Shown here piece by piece: positions 51,086 to 61,405 of a stretch of 64,000 nucleotides of DNA. The position numbers were made by a program, and so were the translations under genes. Where the stretch lies: the NCBI GenBank assembly GCA_020086605.1, contig JACBWW010000007.1, positions 25,637,746 through 25,701,745 of the forward strand, given 5' to 3'. The stretch comes from Lanius collurio (lineage: Eukaryota; Chordata; Aves; Passeriformes; Laniidae). The notes under the pieces are model-generated. The model was not told the DNA's origin, made no database searches, and saw only the letters and a program-made list of their open reading frames with translations. How positions within the stretch are numbered: position 1 is the first letter of the stretch; every line of letters starts with the position of its first letter.

Positions 51086-52847
51086 ATGCAACCAGCTGTA
51101 TATGGAAGTATGTACATGTGTGCACACCTTTATGCTTCCCCATCCTTTTTTAATACTATAAGGGGGTCCATATAAGAACTAAAACTCTGGACATCCTTCA
51201 AGGTCCTAGAACTTTTTTCTCTTTGGGTAGGACTTAGTTCTATTTGATCTGCATTAAAAATCAACAATCCTTAACAAGTCTAGTACAAATCTGTTTGGTG
51301 TCCCCTGAGTACAGTGGCACATGAATGAAGCTGCAAACTCATTATGATGCGAAGAGCAGCAGACTTGTCAGTGTGTCCTTCTTAATTGTCTTCATTAATC
51401 GCCAGTATAGCATGAAGAGTTTATGAAGTATTTTACATATAAGGCAGCTTTTTTATCCCTGAGAACAACACACTTAGAGCAACAGTCTGATTTTGGAGCT
51501 GATTTGTAATTCCTCCTCCCTCTGCTTAGATATCCCACCTTTTCATAAAAATAAAGAAAAAAGTTGGCATTTCAGCAAAAGAACAGTTGCAATTCTGAAT
51601 CTAACTTTTTGATCAATTTACAGGGGAATCCTGTAGGCTGATTAGCAGGCAATGCTCCCAGTTTGGCAGAAAGTTCCTCTGCCTCGTCACTAAATGGTGA
51701 CAGGCCTGAGCTGGTTGCATGTTACAAATTAGTCACTAGGTTCAGGAGAAATTGAGATTGTGGACACAATATGGAGATATCCTCCTCAGGTTTTTCATTC
51801 CTTTTCCTGTTGTTTTGTGCTTTGTATTAAAAAAATACAGTGCAGCTGAGATGAGTGGGGAGGAAGAATGGCATTCAGTGCACGAACCAGGGCATCAGAC
51901 TCGGTAGTGCATTTCCCATTCCCACAGCTTCAGCTCCGGCCGTACCCAGCACTGAGCCATCTCCATCACAAGCAGGAAAATCAGCCCAACTTCTCCTCAG
52001 CTTGGTGACAGGGTTTCTAAAAGGAATCAAAGACCTTAAGAGTTCCTCCAGGCACATCACTACACTTTTATTTATCTTGACAATATTTAAACTTTTGATT
52101 TGTATGGATTTATGATTTCGAAAGATGCCAAAGGGAGTTAATGTCACATTGAAGCAAAATATTAAAACGTACATCTGCAAGTTTGAGACATAATGCCTTG
52201 ACTTAGATACAGGTTGCACTTAACAGAACTTCTGAAGCCTCTTTAAATGTCATTGTGCTCTATGTGATATCCTTTAGAGCCTTAGACTGCCTGCCTTAAA
52301 AGATTTCGTTTTCATGTGCTCTGAAGCATGTACTGACAATAGAGCCTTCAGAATTACCTTTGGCAGTAGCCTGCATGAAAAATTCTTAATGCTGTGTTTC
52401 ACTGGAAAATTTTATTCTTATTTTGGGTTTGCATTGCTCTTTGGTGAGTTCTAAAAGTAGATGTAGTTATAGTAACTGCTGTATAGTTGCAAAAAGAATG
52501 GACAGAAAGCTAAAGACAATATTTTCTTAAGGGCACTGAAAATTGTAGAGGTACAAGTGAAGAAAGTAGTGAAGAAAATATTTTCTTTTCTGCTACTGCT
52601 TATGTTTAGACTTCAGCACTTAACCTTGAGAACTGTCAATACCATAAGCATCTGAAGACCTGTAAGGACTCCTTTCTTCCTTTGAAGGGTATATCTGAAG
52701 TACAGAACACAGAGCAATACAGATTTCTTGAACATTGTGAAAAGACGTCTAGAATGCTTATAATTAATTCTCTGAGTCTGATATTTTAAAGAAAATTTGA
52801 AGTACATATTAGAAGTACCTGGTAAAAAATAACTTCAGTTATTTCCC
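51086..52847. other. unique-looking non-coding DNA
   Basis: No gene or repeat recognised. The frames at 51855-52115 (plus) and 51875-52219 (minus) overlap each other and show no domain. Confidence 0.5.
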
Positions 52848-53250
52848 ATAATCACAGAATATCCTGGGTTAGAAGGGACCCAAAAGGGTTATAGAGTTCA
52901 ACTCTTAGCTCTGCCCAGGACACCTCAAGAGTCACACCATATACCTGAGAGCATTGTTAAAACACTTCTTGAACTCTGCCAGGCTTGGTGCTGTGACCAC
53001 TTCCCTGGGGAGCCTGTTCCAGTGCCCAACTGCTCTCTGGGTGAAGAAACTTTCCCTGATATCCAGCCTAAACCTTCCATGACTCAGGTTCATGCTGCTC
53101 CCATAGGTCTTGTCACTGGTCAGATGGGTGAAGAGATCAGTGCCTGTCCCTCTACTTCCTCTCATGAGGATGTTGAAGAGCACAATGAGGTCACCCCTCA
53201 GTCTCCTCCAGGCGAGTAAACGAAATGACCTCAGCTGCTCCTCACAAAAT
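52848..53250 (-). mobile_element. CR1 LINE 3' end with ORF2 C-terminus
   Basis: The plus strand opens ATAATCACAGAATATCCTGG, GTTAGAAGGGACCCAAAAGG, the reverse complement of the CR1 3' untranslated end. The ORF2 C-terminus follows at higher coordinates. This is the best-preserved CR1 of the window. It is truncated at its 5' side near 53250, where the similarity ends. Confidence 0.92.
52932..53250 (-). pseudogene. CR1 ORF2 C-terminal fragment
   Basis: A continuous minus-strand frame ends at 52932 and codes for about 105 residues of the CR1 ORF2 C-terminus. Visible blocks are EEQLRSF, RRLRGDLIVLFNIL, GTDLFTHLTSDKTYGSSMNL, RLDIRESFFTQRAVGHWNRL and PREVVTAPSLAEFKKCFNNA. The family is a LINE protein with an N-terminal endonuclease and central reverse transcriptase. 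Only the region downstream of the reverse transcriptase is present, so the fragment has no catalytic part. The frame runs on past 53250 (to 53333) into unrelated sequence, where its first methionine lies, so it is not a gene. The lack of stops over 300 bp suggests a relatively recent insertion or chance survival. Confidence 0.88.
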
Positions 53251-54448
53251 TGTCTGAATAAATCTAAGATAAGATTTTTTTTCCTTAAAGTACAACAAAA
53301 TACGTTCAGAAAAACCCAAATACTTTCAAACACTCTAAATTTGCTTTGAATTTTTTAGTCACACAAATTCAGTGAAATATAGTAACAGAGACAAAGTTAC
53401 AACCTTTCATATACTCAAGAAAATATGCACTACGTTTAGGATGAAAAATTATTCTATGTTTGGAAAGAAAATACTGAGGGGTAGTGTGATACAAAATTTT
53501 CCAAAATAAGGTGAAAGAAGCTAAAAGAAAAAGCACACATTAAAACATTCTGAGTAGCAAGCTCAGGGTGAGCTGCCTCTTTCAGGTGGCTGGTCCTTTC
53601 TGCTATTACTCTGCAGAGCACATTTGATGGTAACATGAAAGAGATATTTTGCTGTGTGTGAATTGCAGGTTCATTTTTTATGTCTGTGGCACAGTCTTCT
53701 GAGTGAGCAGCCTGTGTGCATCCAGCATGTTGCAGGTGTGTGTGGCACTGCAGAAGTGTACAGAAAGCTGCTGCTGCTGCTTCTGCAGCTGCTGAGGAGT
53801 GCTGGACCTGCCCTCAGACATGCCAGGCAGCTGGCAGACTGCTGTGTTGCTTTCAGGCACAGGTACTCTCTGTTCACATGTTTATCTTACAGACCTAAAA
53901 TTCCCTTTGGCAAAGAATCTTTGCCTTACTCATGGCCCACTTCTTCTCAGGTGCTGGTGGTAGTAAGTGCAATTCACTGACCTCCTCTGATGTTTCAGGT
54001 GTAGCCAGGAAATTTGGATGGAACTGTGATCAACTTCCCTAGGAACAGATGGGAGAGAGAGTACTCCAGTCAGTCTTACTGAGTCCAGAAAATACACAAG
54101 CATCTTTTTGGTGTTGTCTGCCACAGGAATTAACAGCGGGTGAAAGACCACTTCTCAGAGACCAAGCTTCTTCCTACAGTGGATATCTGTCTAAAATTCC
54201 TCATACTTCAGTTTCCACAACTTAGAACATGTCCTATTTAGTTTGGTCTTTCATTCTCTGTTCTCTAAATAGTTCCAACAACTGAGTGATGGCATGATAC
54301 ATATTTTACTTACATGTGTTTTGGAACACACAACCTTCTGAGCATGTTAGAAAAATACACAGAAATTACAGGGAAAGGGAGCTTGGTTGGTTTTGGTCAA
54401 ATAAAATATATTTGGTGTTAGAAACTATTCTTGGTTTAACTCTAATGG
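53251..54448. other. unique-looking DNA containing one exon candidate
   Basis: Spacer between a CR1 and a solo LTR. The only element of note is the exon-like segment at 53669-53862, listed separately. Confidence 0.5.
53669..53862 (+). other. candidate exon (unidentified)
   Basis: A 194-bp segment is preceded by AATTGCAG and followed by GCACAG then GTACTC, so both ends match splice consensus. The plus-strand frame is open throughout (entered in phase 0, left with 2 extra bases). It reads as a helix-like, leucine-rich peptide: FLCLWHSLLSEQPVCIQHVA, then GVCGTAEVYRKLLLLLLQLL and RSAGPALRHARQLADCCVAF. It is more GC-rich than its surroundings. Against it, the polypyrimidine tract before the acceptor is poor. 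The leucine run comes from a CTG-rich stretch. The minus strand is open too. I do not recognise the protein. It may be a chance frame, a lncRNA exon or a real terminal-gene exon. Confidence 0.2.
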
Positions 54449-54453
54449 CTCTT
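54449..54453. repeat. possible target-site duplication, left
   Basis: CTCTT, identical to 55063-55067. Short, so chance agreement is possible. Confidence 0.5.
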
Positions 54454-55062
54454 TGTTGCGGTGAACCATAGCCAAAGCCAGGGTCAGCTGGATCAGGTGG
54501 ACCCAAAGGTCCATTGGTTTGATGCTGCCAAAGCCCAAAAGTCCTGAGCATTCAAAAGGCTGTGAAAAATACATAAATCCAGGTCATACTATTGGCTGCA
54601 GCCCACCCCTCCCCTTATTTCTCATAGTTGGTTGTATTTCCAGAGAGTTCTATGTATTTTGGTAGATCATTGGCCCTTGTTACTCTCCCCACCTACCCCT
54701 TCTCCCATTTGCTGTAATCCCTTCTCCCCACCTCGGTAACACCCCCTGGCTGATGTTCCATTGGTTACTGAGTGTTTTCCATGCCCATTTCGTGGGAGTA
54801 CAAGACCCCCTGCAAGCCATGCAGCTTCAGCTTTCTCCGTGGGTTTCTTTCTCTCCAATAAACCCTCTCCTCCAAGAAGAAGTTCCTCTGCCTTTCCCTA
54901 TCTCCTTCTCACACGCCTTTACCACTGGTGGGTGAGGTGAACCCGACCTGAAGTTCACCGGCCCTCCCAGTCCGCGGTCAGCTCTGTCCAACCCCACTCG
55001 GAGCGGGCAGGAGATTGCTCGGTGCCAGGACAGTGTGCCAGCCAGCACTGGCACCACAGCAA
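54454..55062 (+). mobile_element. solo LTR of an endogenous retrovirus
   Basis: About 609 bp beginning TGTTGCGGTGAACC and ending CACCACAGCAA, so the ends form an imperfect inverted repeat (TGTTGCGGTG against CACC-GCAA). A poly(A) signal AATAAA lies at 54857-54862, and an inverted CCAAT box (ATTGG) lies upstream at about 54761. After the signal comes about 200 bp of C-rich U5. Composition is distinctly richer in C than the flanks. No coding interior is present on either side, so it is solitary. The 181-codon minus-strand frame at 54827-55372 runs across the LTR edge and is incidental. The right boundary is less certain because the last bases are AA rather than CA. Confidence 0.65.
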
Positions 55063-55067
55063 CTCTT
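55063..55067. repeat. possible target-site duplication, right
   Basis: CTCTT, matching 54449-54453. Confidence 0.5.
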
Positions 55068-57445
55068 TCGAGAACACTGACTTCTGAGTGATAGGCGTTG
55101 TTTTCCATTTTGAAAAAATGGCTGATAAAATGGGATGCATGAAAAAAAAAACCAAAACCATGCTTGCCAGAATGTTGACACCCATTCATTGGGATGCAAT
55201 CTGACAGTTTAACTTGAGATAAAAAAGCAAATGTTGCTCTTGATTGTACCATGGTAAGAAGGATGGGATCAAGCCTGGTCTGAAGAAAGCAGGCATTCCT
55301 AAGCAACATTTGCTTTCTGCCTTCAATGATGCTTGAGTAGCTGACAGAGTGAAAATGACTTAAAAAGTGCAATGTCTAATTAGTGTCATGTCTGCAGCAC
55401 CATTGATTCAGGGTAATTCAGCAAGAAAATGCTGTTCTTGGAGAACATTATTTCTTCAATCATTCAAAAAAACGTAATCTGACTCCAAAACTAGCACATT
55501 TTTTTCCTTCCTGTAGTACACGATGTTGTGGAATTTAATGGGACACCGGAAAGGCATAAATAATCCATCTAAAGCTTCCCAGCACGTAAAGTGTCTCAGT
55601 ATGGAAGGAAGATGAGCTCTTTGAAGGCTGCAATATCCATGTACAACAGCTGGTTTATATCTGTGGGATCTTTATGTTCCTGCAAATAACTGTAAAATTG
55701 GGACTTTTTTTGGTTTTTTAAGTGAGTCTGTACATCTTCTGTGTAGTGACAGAAGGCTGGCTGTCTTTATGCTCAAGCAGTACTTTGTGTAATCAGGGAA
55801 AAAAAGTACAGACATTTGTTCTGCCACCCTGACGCAGACTGAGGTCCAGACTGCTACACAAATAACTCTGAAGTAGCAGCAAGTCTACTGTGGTTTTGAA
55901 CTGCCTGTCTTCAAAAGCAAGGAATCAGTCTGACAAGAAAGCAGTAAACAGTGTGTGGACACTTCCCTTCCTGCTACAGGTAGAAGAGTGAGAGTACGGG
56001 AGATCTTTGAGTTCCACGGATCTTCAGCTGCACAGATTATTTGCCACCTTGGAGAGGTATCCACCAAGCAGCCTTCCCCATAGGTGAGGAAATGAGTTAT
56101 AACTGGCAGAGCACTCTAATTTAAAGCCTTATCAGCAAACATTTTGGGGAAAAAACAAGGACTTATGAAATGGTTGTCTGAAAACAATGCCAAGCAAACT
56201 AGCAGCTCCTATGCTTTTATTTTAAGTGGTCTCTCTCTAACCGCTCTTCATAGTGGATGGGCCTTAAAACTCCTTCCCACTGTTTCATCAGACATTGAGC
56301 TGCAATATGCTGCAGTAATTAGCAAAATGCAGATAGAAATGTAAACCACATTCCACCTGTAGTTTTCTATCAACAAGTTGGTGGATTTTTCTTCACAAAA
56401 AGAGAGGGATAAATTACCTCTTCTAGTACTTTGGGTAGCCAATTTTTGCATAGTCAGCTTGTGTACTGGCAGAAATACAAAATCTAGGACAAAAACAGCT
56501 TCAAGCGTAAGAGGTTCCCATGGAGACAAGGTTCTGGAGCAGATGTTCTTCTGGGCAACTGGCAGAGCAGAAGCACTCTTCCACGATCTGACCTCTGTGT
56601 GTGGTCATCTCTGAAGTGACTGTTTTTTCTGTAGAGTGCCATTCTTCATCACATCTGCAGCTCAGGAACTTGTTGACAAACATTCATTAAATATTCAGCA
56701 TTAGAATTTCCCTTGAAACACTTTTCACCACATTCTACAATATCCCAAGGCAGCTAGAAGAATTTAGTATGCTTTACTTTAACAGTTCAATGAATCTGGG
56801 CAATGTTAGGACAATGTGAAAATGCTTTGGCTCTGAGGGTCCATGCCCTGGCCTGCAGTAGAGGCATAAGTACATGTCATCTTAAAGGGATCTCTGACAT
56901 TGCCCGTAACAGAAACACATGTGCAGATCTGTAGCCTCTGAGCTCTGAATGAACTGTAGAGTCTATTACAAGCTAAAATCCCTTTCAGAAGTCTGCACAG
57001 GGAGTATGGGCTGCAGCTAAGTTGGTGTGTGATAAAACAAAGCATTTTGTTTCCAGCATCCACTCGGGAAAAATATCCTCAATCAGAGCTGCACAAAATG
57101 CCTGAGATAACTTTCTGAAATACGACGCCAACAGTGTTCAAAAGGCACACGAGCCCGAAAGCTCAGCCCGAGGCTGCGAGCTGATAATGCAGAAGGAGGG
57201 TTAGTTAGTGACACAGCAAGTTGTGAGGAAAGTGAAACAAGTGAGAGGGCTGCAGGTCAGGTAGAGGCATGTCTACTGACTTATCAGAGTTAATTTTTCA
57301 TAGCAGTTCGACGTTTAAGCCTTTATCTCAGATAACAGCTAATGGTGTCCTTAAATTATCTTTGCTTAAGCAAAAGGATTGTGTGTCTCGCATGAAGAAG
57401 TGTTAGGGCTTTTTTGTGTTTTCTATTTTTTTTCCGTCCCTGCAG

Positions 57446-57564
57446 ATAATAGTGTTCTTTTCTCTATATCACAATTAATGACAATTAATTACTGGGATAC
57501 AGGGAGGCTGTATAAAGATCTGGAAAGCCCACAAAGCCTGTATAATATATTTACCATACTGCAG
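57446..57564 (+). other. candidate exon (unidentified)
   Basis: A 119-bp segment with a strong acceptor: a long pyrimidine tract (about 57406-57440) ending TTTTTTTTCCGTCCCTGCAG. The donor is CTGCAG then GTATGG. The frame is open throughout, entering at codon position 2 and leaving on a codon boundary. It reads NSVLFSISQLMTINYWDTGR followed by LYKDLESPQSLYNIFTILQ. I do not recognise the protein. Lacking similarity evidence it could be a coding exon, a lncRNA exon or chance. Its phase does not match the candidate at 53669-53862, so the two cannot be consecutive coding exons as drawn. Confidence 0.25.
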
Positions 57565-57575
57565 GTATGGTAAAT
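57549..57575. repeat. 11-bp stem hairpin across a putative donor site
   Basis: ATTTACCATAC, a 5-base loop TGCAG, then GTATGGTAAAT. The arms are perfectly complementary. If the candidate exon is real, the 5' splice site GT (57565-57566) lies at the base of the loop, inside the stem. Confidence 0.9.
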
Positions 57576-59150
57576 GCCGAAATAGTGTTTTTATCTAGTA
57601 ATGTATAACATAAATGTTAAACATGTTACAGCAAAACATCAGAATGGTTCAAAACATCCTGGTACTTGCACTGTATAGTTTAATGAAATGAAATCTGTTA
57701 GAGACTTCTAGATAAAAGTCCGTTTCTAGTGAAATGAAAATTGATGTTTGAGCTGTGTTACTGATTGTATCTTGCTAAAATTTTCAGATGAAACAGAGAA
57801 AATGTGTAGAATATATTTCTAAATTCATAATGAGAAAAAGCTTAAAAGGTATGGGAGTAGCAGTGAAATGAATCAATGAATTTTAAAACAAATTTAATTT
57901 AAAATCCTTCCCTTATTCAAAACAGCAACCCATTTCTTTTTAACACACACAGAAACATGCATGGCTCTTACATACTTCTTGCATGTGTAGGGTGTGTGTG
58001 CTCTGGCTTCTGCATAAGACAGAAAAAGACAGAGGCATCTTTCTCTTAGTGAGACACCAATTTAAAAGAAGAAAGTGAGACCTGGTAAGAGACTGAGTAG
58101 TTATTTAGAGGAGGATCATTGCTACACTCAGCTGAGTGCAGTGGGGAAAGTGGACGCCTGTTTAGAAACAGAATTTGTAAGAAATGTACACTCATAATTT
58201 CTTATTGTTTGTCTTTGTTCTGCATCAGAGTGCAGGAATTTGCATAATGTGTAGTTGTCAGCTAGAAGTGAAGGAGAGGTGCAGGCAGGGACCCCCCTAA
58301 CTCACCCAGATGGGAGCGAGTGTGTGTTCTGTATGTGAGAGGGCAATGGTGCACTGTCAGCTGAGTACAGGACAGGTGGGAAACTCCCTCTCACTGGAGT
58401 ACTCATTTTCCCTGGCTGAATCCCATTACAGAAATGTACTGCTCCAAGTGTCCTTCTGGTCACGAAGCTGATAAGCTCACGGCCAGCCTCATGTGGGAGA
58501 TGATCTGAGCAGCATCTGAAACTGTCACTGAGGAAATCCACTCCCGACTACCTAATGATGGTGTAGAATGCTAAAGCTACAGTTGGATGAACAGGGGAAT
58601 AAAGGGGAAACTGCTTCTTAAAATTGTACATTTTAATAAGGCCCATATGAATTCATGGTTCCAGGGATGTACTATTTCTCAAAACAATCTGGGTTTCAGG
58701 TTTAAGGAATCAAACCTGTTTGCTGGATTATTGTCTCAATCCCCCACTATGACAGGAGGAGGAGGGCCTTTAAATAGCAATATGGCATGTAATGAAAAGT
58801 GATACTCAGTACTTCCCTCTTTAGGGGTGTGGGATAGTTATTTTTATATATTAGTATTCTTCAATTACACAAATATATAAGAGACTCTCCTCTGAAATAA
58901 CTGTGAGGAAAAAAATGCAGACTGTGTCCCCTGAGTGCTATTCTCAGTACGAGAAGGTGGAATGTGAGTGGAATGAATTTCAGGCAGGTAAGCAGCCCTG
59001 CTGTCTGTGAGCTCTGAGTATCTGACAGCAGGGGTAATCTGACTGCCATAAACCAGGCTCAATAACCATGGGAAAATGAACCACAGTGGTGCAAGAAGCA
59101 TGCATTCCAAAGAGTAAGTAAGCAAATAGCTTTGAAATTTGTTCAAATAA

Positions 59151-59579
59151 TGTCCTGGGTTTGGCCAGGATAATACTTTGCAACAGCCTTGAAGGGATGA
59201 AACCTGCAGCCATGTGGGCATGTCTAGGTTGTTATGCTATACCACTGTGGAGTGGCAATAAGAGATTCTTGCTTCTGGGGGGAAGGGAGTGGCTTCAGGT
59301 TGAGAAAAAGTGAGGCAGGAGGGGGAAACTCCTCCACCATTGCTCATTATGGGGTCCTCAGAGAACACTTTGCATGTAAATCACCTTCTTTGTACACTTT
59401 TGTTATTAATATTGTTGGCTTGCTGTTTGTTTTTCTTATCTTATTGCTGTAAATTGTTCTTATCTCAACCCCAAATCTGTGCCTCTAGTCTCTCTCAGTG
59501 AAGGAGGGAGGAGAGCAGCTCATGGTTTTCTTTTAGGTGGGAATACTAAATTGGGGAATACCATTCCTAAACCACGACA
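59151..59579 (+). mobile_element. solo ERV LTR (probably ERVL class)
   Basis: A 429-bp element from TGTCCTGGGTTTGGCCAGGA to CTAAACCACGACA, with canonical TG...CA ends. The U5 side carries TTGTTCTTATCTCAACCCC, which I recall from abundant neoavian ERVL-type LTRs ending in AAACCACGACA. That family assignment is from memory. The expected target duplication is not visible (left flank AATAA, right flank GAATG). It abuts an inverted partial copy of the same family at its right edge, so rearrangement may have removed the original flank. Confidence 0.8.
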
Positions 59580-59745
59580 GAATGTGGCCCTTCTTCCCAG
59601 AAGCAAGAGTGCCTTAACTTCTGTCTCTGGTAGTGATGTGAGTGGGATAGAATAACAACACAGACACATCCACACAGCTCCAGGTCTGGCCCCTCACAGC
59701 TACTGTGAAAAATTTAACTCTTTTTTCCTGGCCAAAACCAGGACA
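59580..59745 (-). mobile_element. truncated inverted LTR of the same family
   Basis: Read on the minus strand from 59745 this begins TGTCCTGGTTTTGGCCAGGA and continues through ACCTGGAGCTGTGTGGATG, TTGTTATTCTATCCCACT and TTCTTGCTTCTGG-like blocks. The blocks align in order with the first 150 bp of the plus-strand LTR at 59151. It stops where the plus-strand LTR ends. Its missing 3' part is not found to the left of 59151, so this is not a simple nested insertion. Confidence 0.78.
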
Positions 59746-60759
59746 GTTGTAATTCTGTTTAGTAGAACTAAATATTACTTTATCCGTGGAGACATTACTA
59801 ATATCTTCATGGTCAACACAGCAAACTCCAGATGCATTATGAGTATACTCAGAGATTGGTAATGAAGATGAAACATGAGGCCTTACATTGTTTCAAAAAA
59901 AGCAGATCTTAATATATAGACTGTACCAGTACAGTAATTCATATCTTGGAACTTACTCCCTACTTGCTGGTATTTAAAGTGTTAGTGTTGGAAATAAACT
60001 TAACGTGCTTGTCTTTAGCACTTTCATATCTAGCTTGCTAATAAATGGGAAAGCCAAAGATTAGTGTTAATAACAGTTCAGATAATTGGAAATAAAGTGT
60101 AGCCCATGGTAACTCAAGTGTTCATTACCACATTTTTATTCCAAGAAACCTGTCTTTAATAATGGATGCAAAGTATGCATTATTGTCACAGTTCATTGTT
60201 TAATTAGTTATCTGATCAAACACATTAATGAAGGAAGGCCTAATAAATCATGCAAAAGCAGAAAGAAGTACTTAGTTAATATGTGTTGCATTGATTAATG
60301 GTGATATGAAACCACAGCAATCCTGAAACAGTGGTTATATGTGACCACATACAACTACAAGGGCACCTTCAAACACATTTCAAAGGAAAAAAAAAGGGTT
60401 TTGAAGTCCAAGTGAACACTGGATCTCTGTGGTTTCCCAGCAGTGCTGCTGTGATCAGTGCAGCCTGATGCAAGGTGGTGGGAAGGGGATGCAATGGACA
60501 CACTTGACCCCTTTACCAAATGAGCTGTAGTTTGGTACAGGCTCCAAAGGAGGCAAAGGCCTTCCCTGTAGCTGGGCCAAGAATTCCTCTAGGAAACACA
60601 CAAAGGAGCCATGACATGGAGAACATAGATGCACATGAGCTTGGAACCCTGATTGTGCATTAATGCATTAATAGCAGGTGGCTTTTTCAAGATTCTGTGA
60701 AGAAAGATGAGGGTACAAGGAGTGTCATCTACACCTTTTCCAATGTATGCAATCCGACC
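59746..60759. other. unique-looking DNA with possible regulatory island
   Basis: No gene or repeat recognised. The AT-rich island at 60160-60310 is listed separately. Confidence 0.45.
60160..60310. promoter_or_regulatory. possible conserved regulatory island (weak)
   Basis: Within 150 bp there are a SOX-type core (CATTGTTT), a homeodomain site (TAATTAG) next to a GATA-type site (TTATCT), and repeated ATGCA/TGCAT and ATTAAT motifs. The dense mixture resembles vertebrate enhancers. No conservation data are available. Confidence 0.2.
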
Positions 60760-61400
60760 AGAAGCAAACCCTTAACTATGACAGACTAAGGGAGCTGCCT
60801 TTGAGCTCTCCCTGTCAGGCACTCTGGCTGAGGGGCAGTGATCTACTCTCGAGCTGGGATGCCTCTCAATTTGCTCTGTAGGGCAGAGAGATCTTTTACT
60901 AATGACAGATCTTTGTATGAGTCTGATTGAGTTCCCTCTATATTTCAGCTGGACTGCACTCCAATGACTCTCCCCTGGAGCTGGGATGTCTCTCAAGTTT
61001 TGAGACACATTACCCAAGAACTGAAAGATCTTCTTTACCCTAGGTGGAGAGGTGCCTCATTCACAACAGATCTTTGGGAAGTGACTGAGAGTGTGCTAAA
61101 TCAATAGCAATGATAACCATGTAGCTAATTCTTTAGATATAAATCATTGTCCAAGTCTGAGACTAAGATGGGACCTGACTTCACCTTTGCTCCATCAGGT
61201 GTTTAGGGTGTCCAGTCACGACTAAATGGGAGGGTCTCCCTTATCCTTTTGAGTCTTTGGTCTCTGTGTAAATTATTCTAGCTCAATTCTAACTTGATTT
61301 TCCTTTGTATGTTTCATCTATGTAGTAAAAGAGTGAACTTTGCCATCAAGTTTATTAAGTTGCACTTTTACAAGTTCATACTAACACCACTTTTGCTGAT
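60760..61400 (-). mobile_element. probable retroelement remnant with diverged tandem units
   Basis: The segment carries two diverged copies of a roughly 127-bp unit, starting at 60851 and 60978. Each opens GAGCTGGGATG(C/T)CTCTCAA and contains AGATCTT and ACAGATCTTTG further on. Its minus-strand part near 61340-61365 holds AATAAA within TTAATAAACTTGATGGC. I associate this sequence from memory with an avian ERVL-type LTR or internal region, but I cannot fix ends or a target duplication. The solo LTR at 61406 sits directly beside it, possibly inserted into it. Confidence 0.4.
60851..61104. repeat. diverged tandem repeat, about 127-bp period, two units
   Basis: Unit 1 is about 60851-60977 and unit 2 about 60978-61104. 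Best-conserved blocks are GAGCTGGGATG at the start and ACAGATCTTTG near the end. The middle is gapped. Confidence 0.6.
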
Positions 61401-61405
61401 GTCTT
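61401..61405. repeat. target-site duplication, left
   Basis: GTCTT, identical to 62008-62012. Confidence 0.65.

Larger units (their letters stand above)
55068..59150. other. unique-looking DNA with one exon candidate
   Basis: No repeat family recognised in 4 kb. A small CpG-bearing patch lies at 57120-57180. The exon candidate and hairpin at 57446-57575 are listed separately. Confidence 0.45.

Noticed and set aside
54827..55372. 181-codon minus-strand open frame, the longest in the window
   Set aside because: It crosses the right edge of the solo LTR into unrelated DNA, antisense to the LTR, and reads as low-information sequence.
53669..57564. joining the two exon candidates into one gene
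   Set aside because: The first leaves 2 extra bases and the second needs 1, so the reading frame would not continue.
59151..59745. inverted LTR pair as a DNA transposon with terminal inverted repeats
   Set aside because: The inverted ends are homologous to LTR termini over 150 bp, and no flanking target duplication was found.
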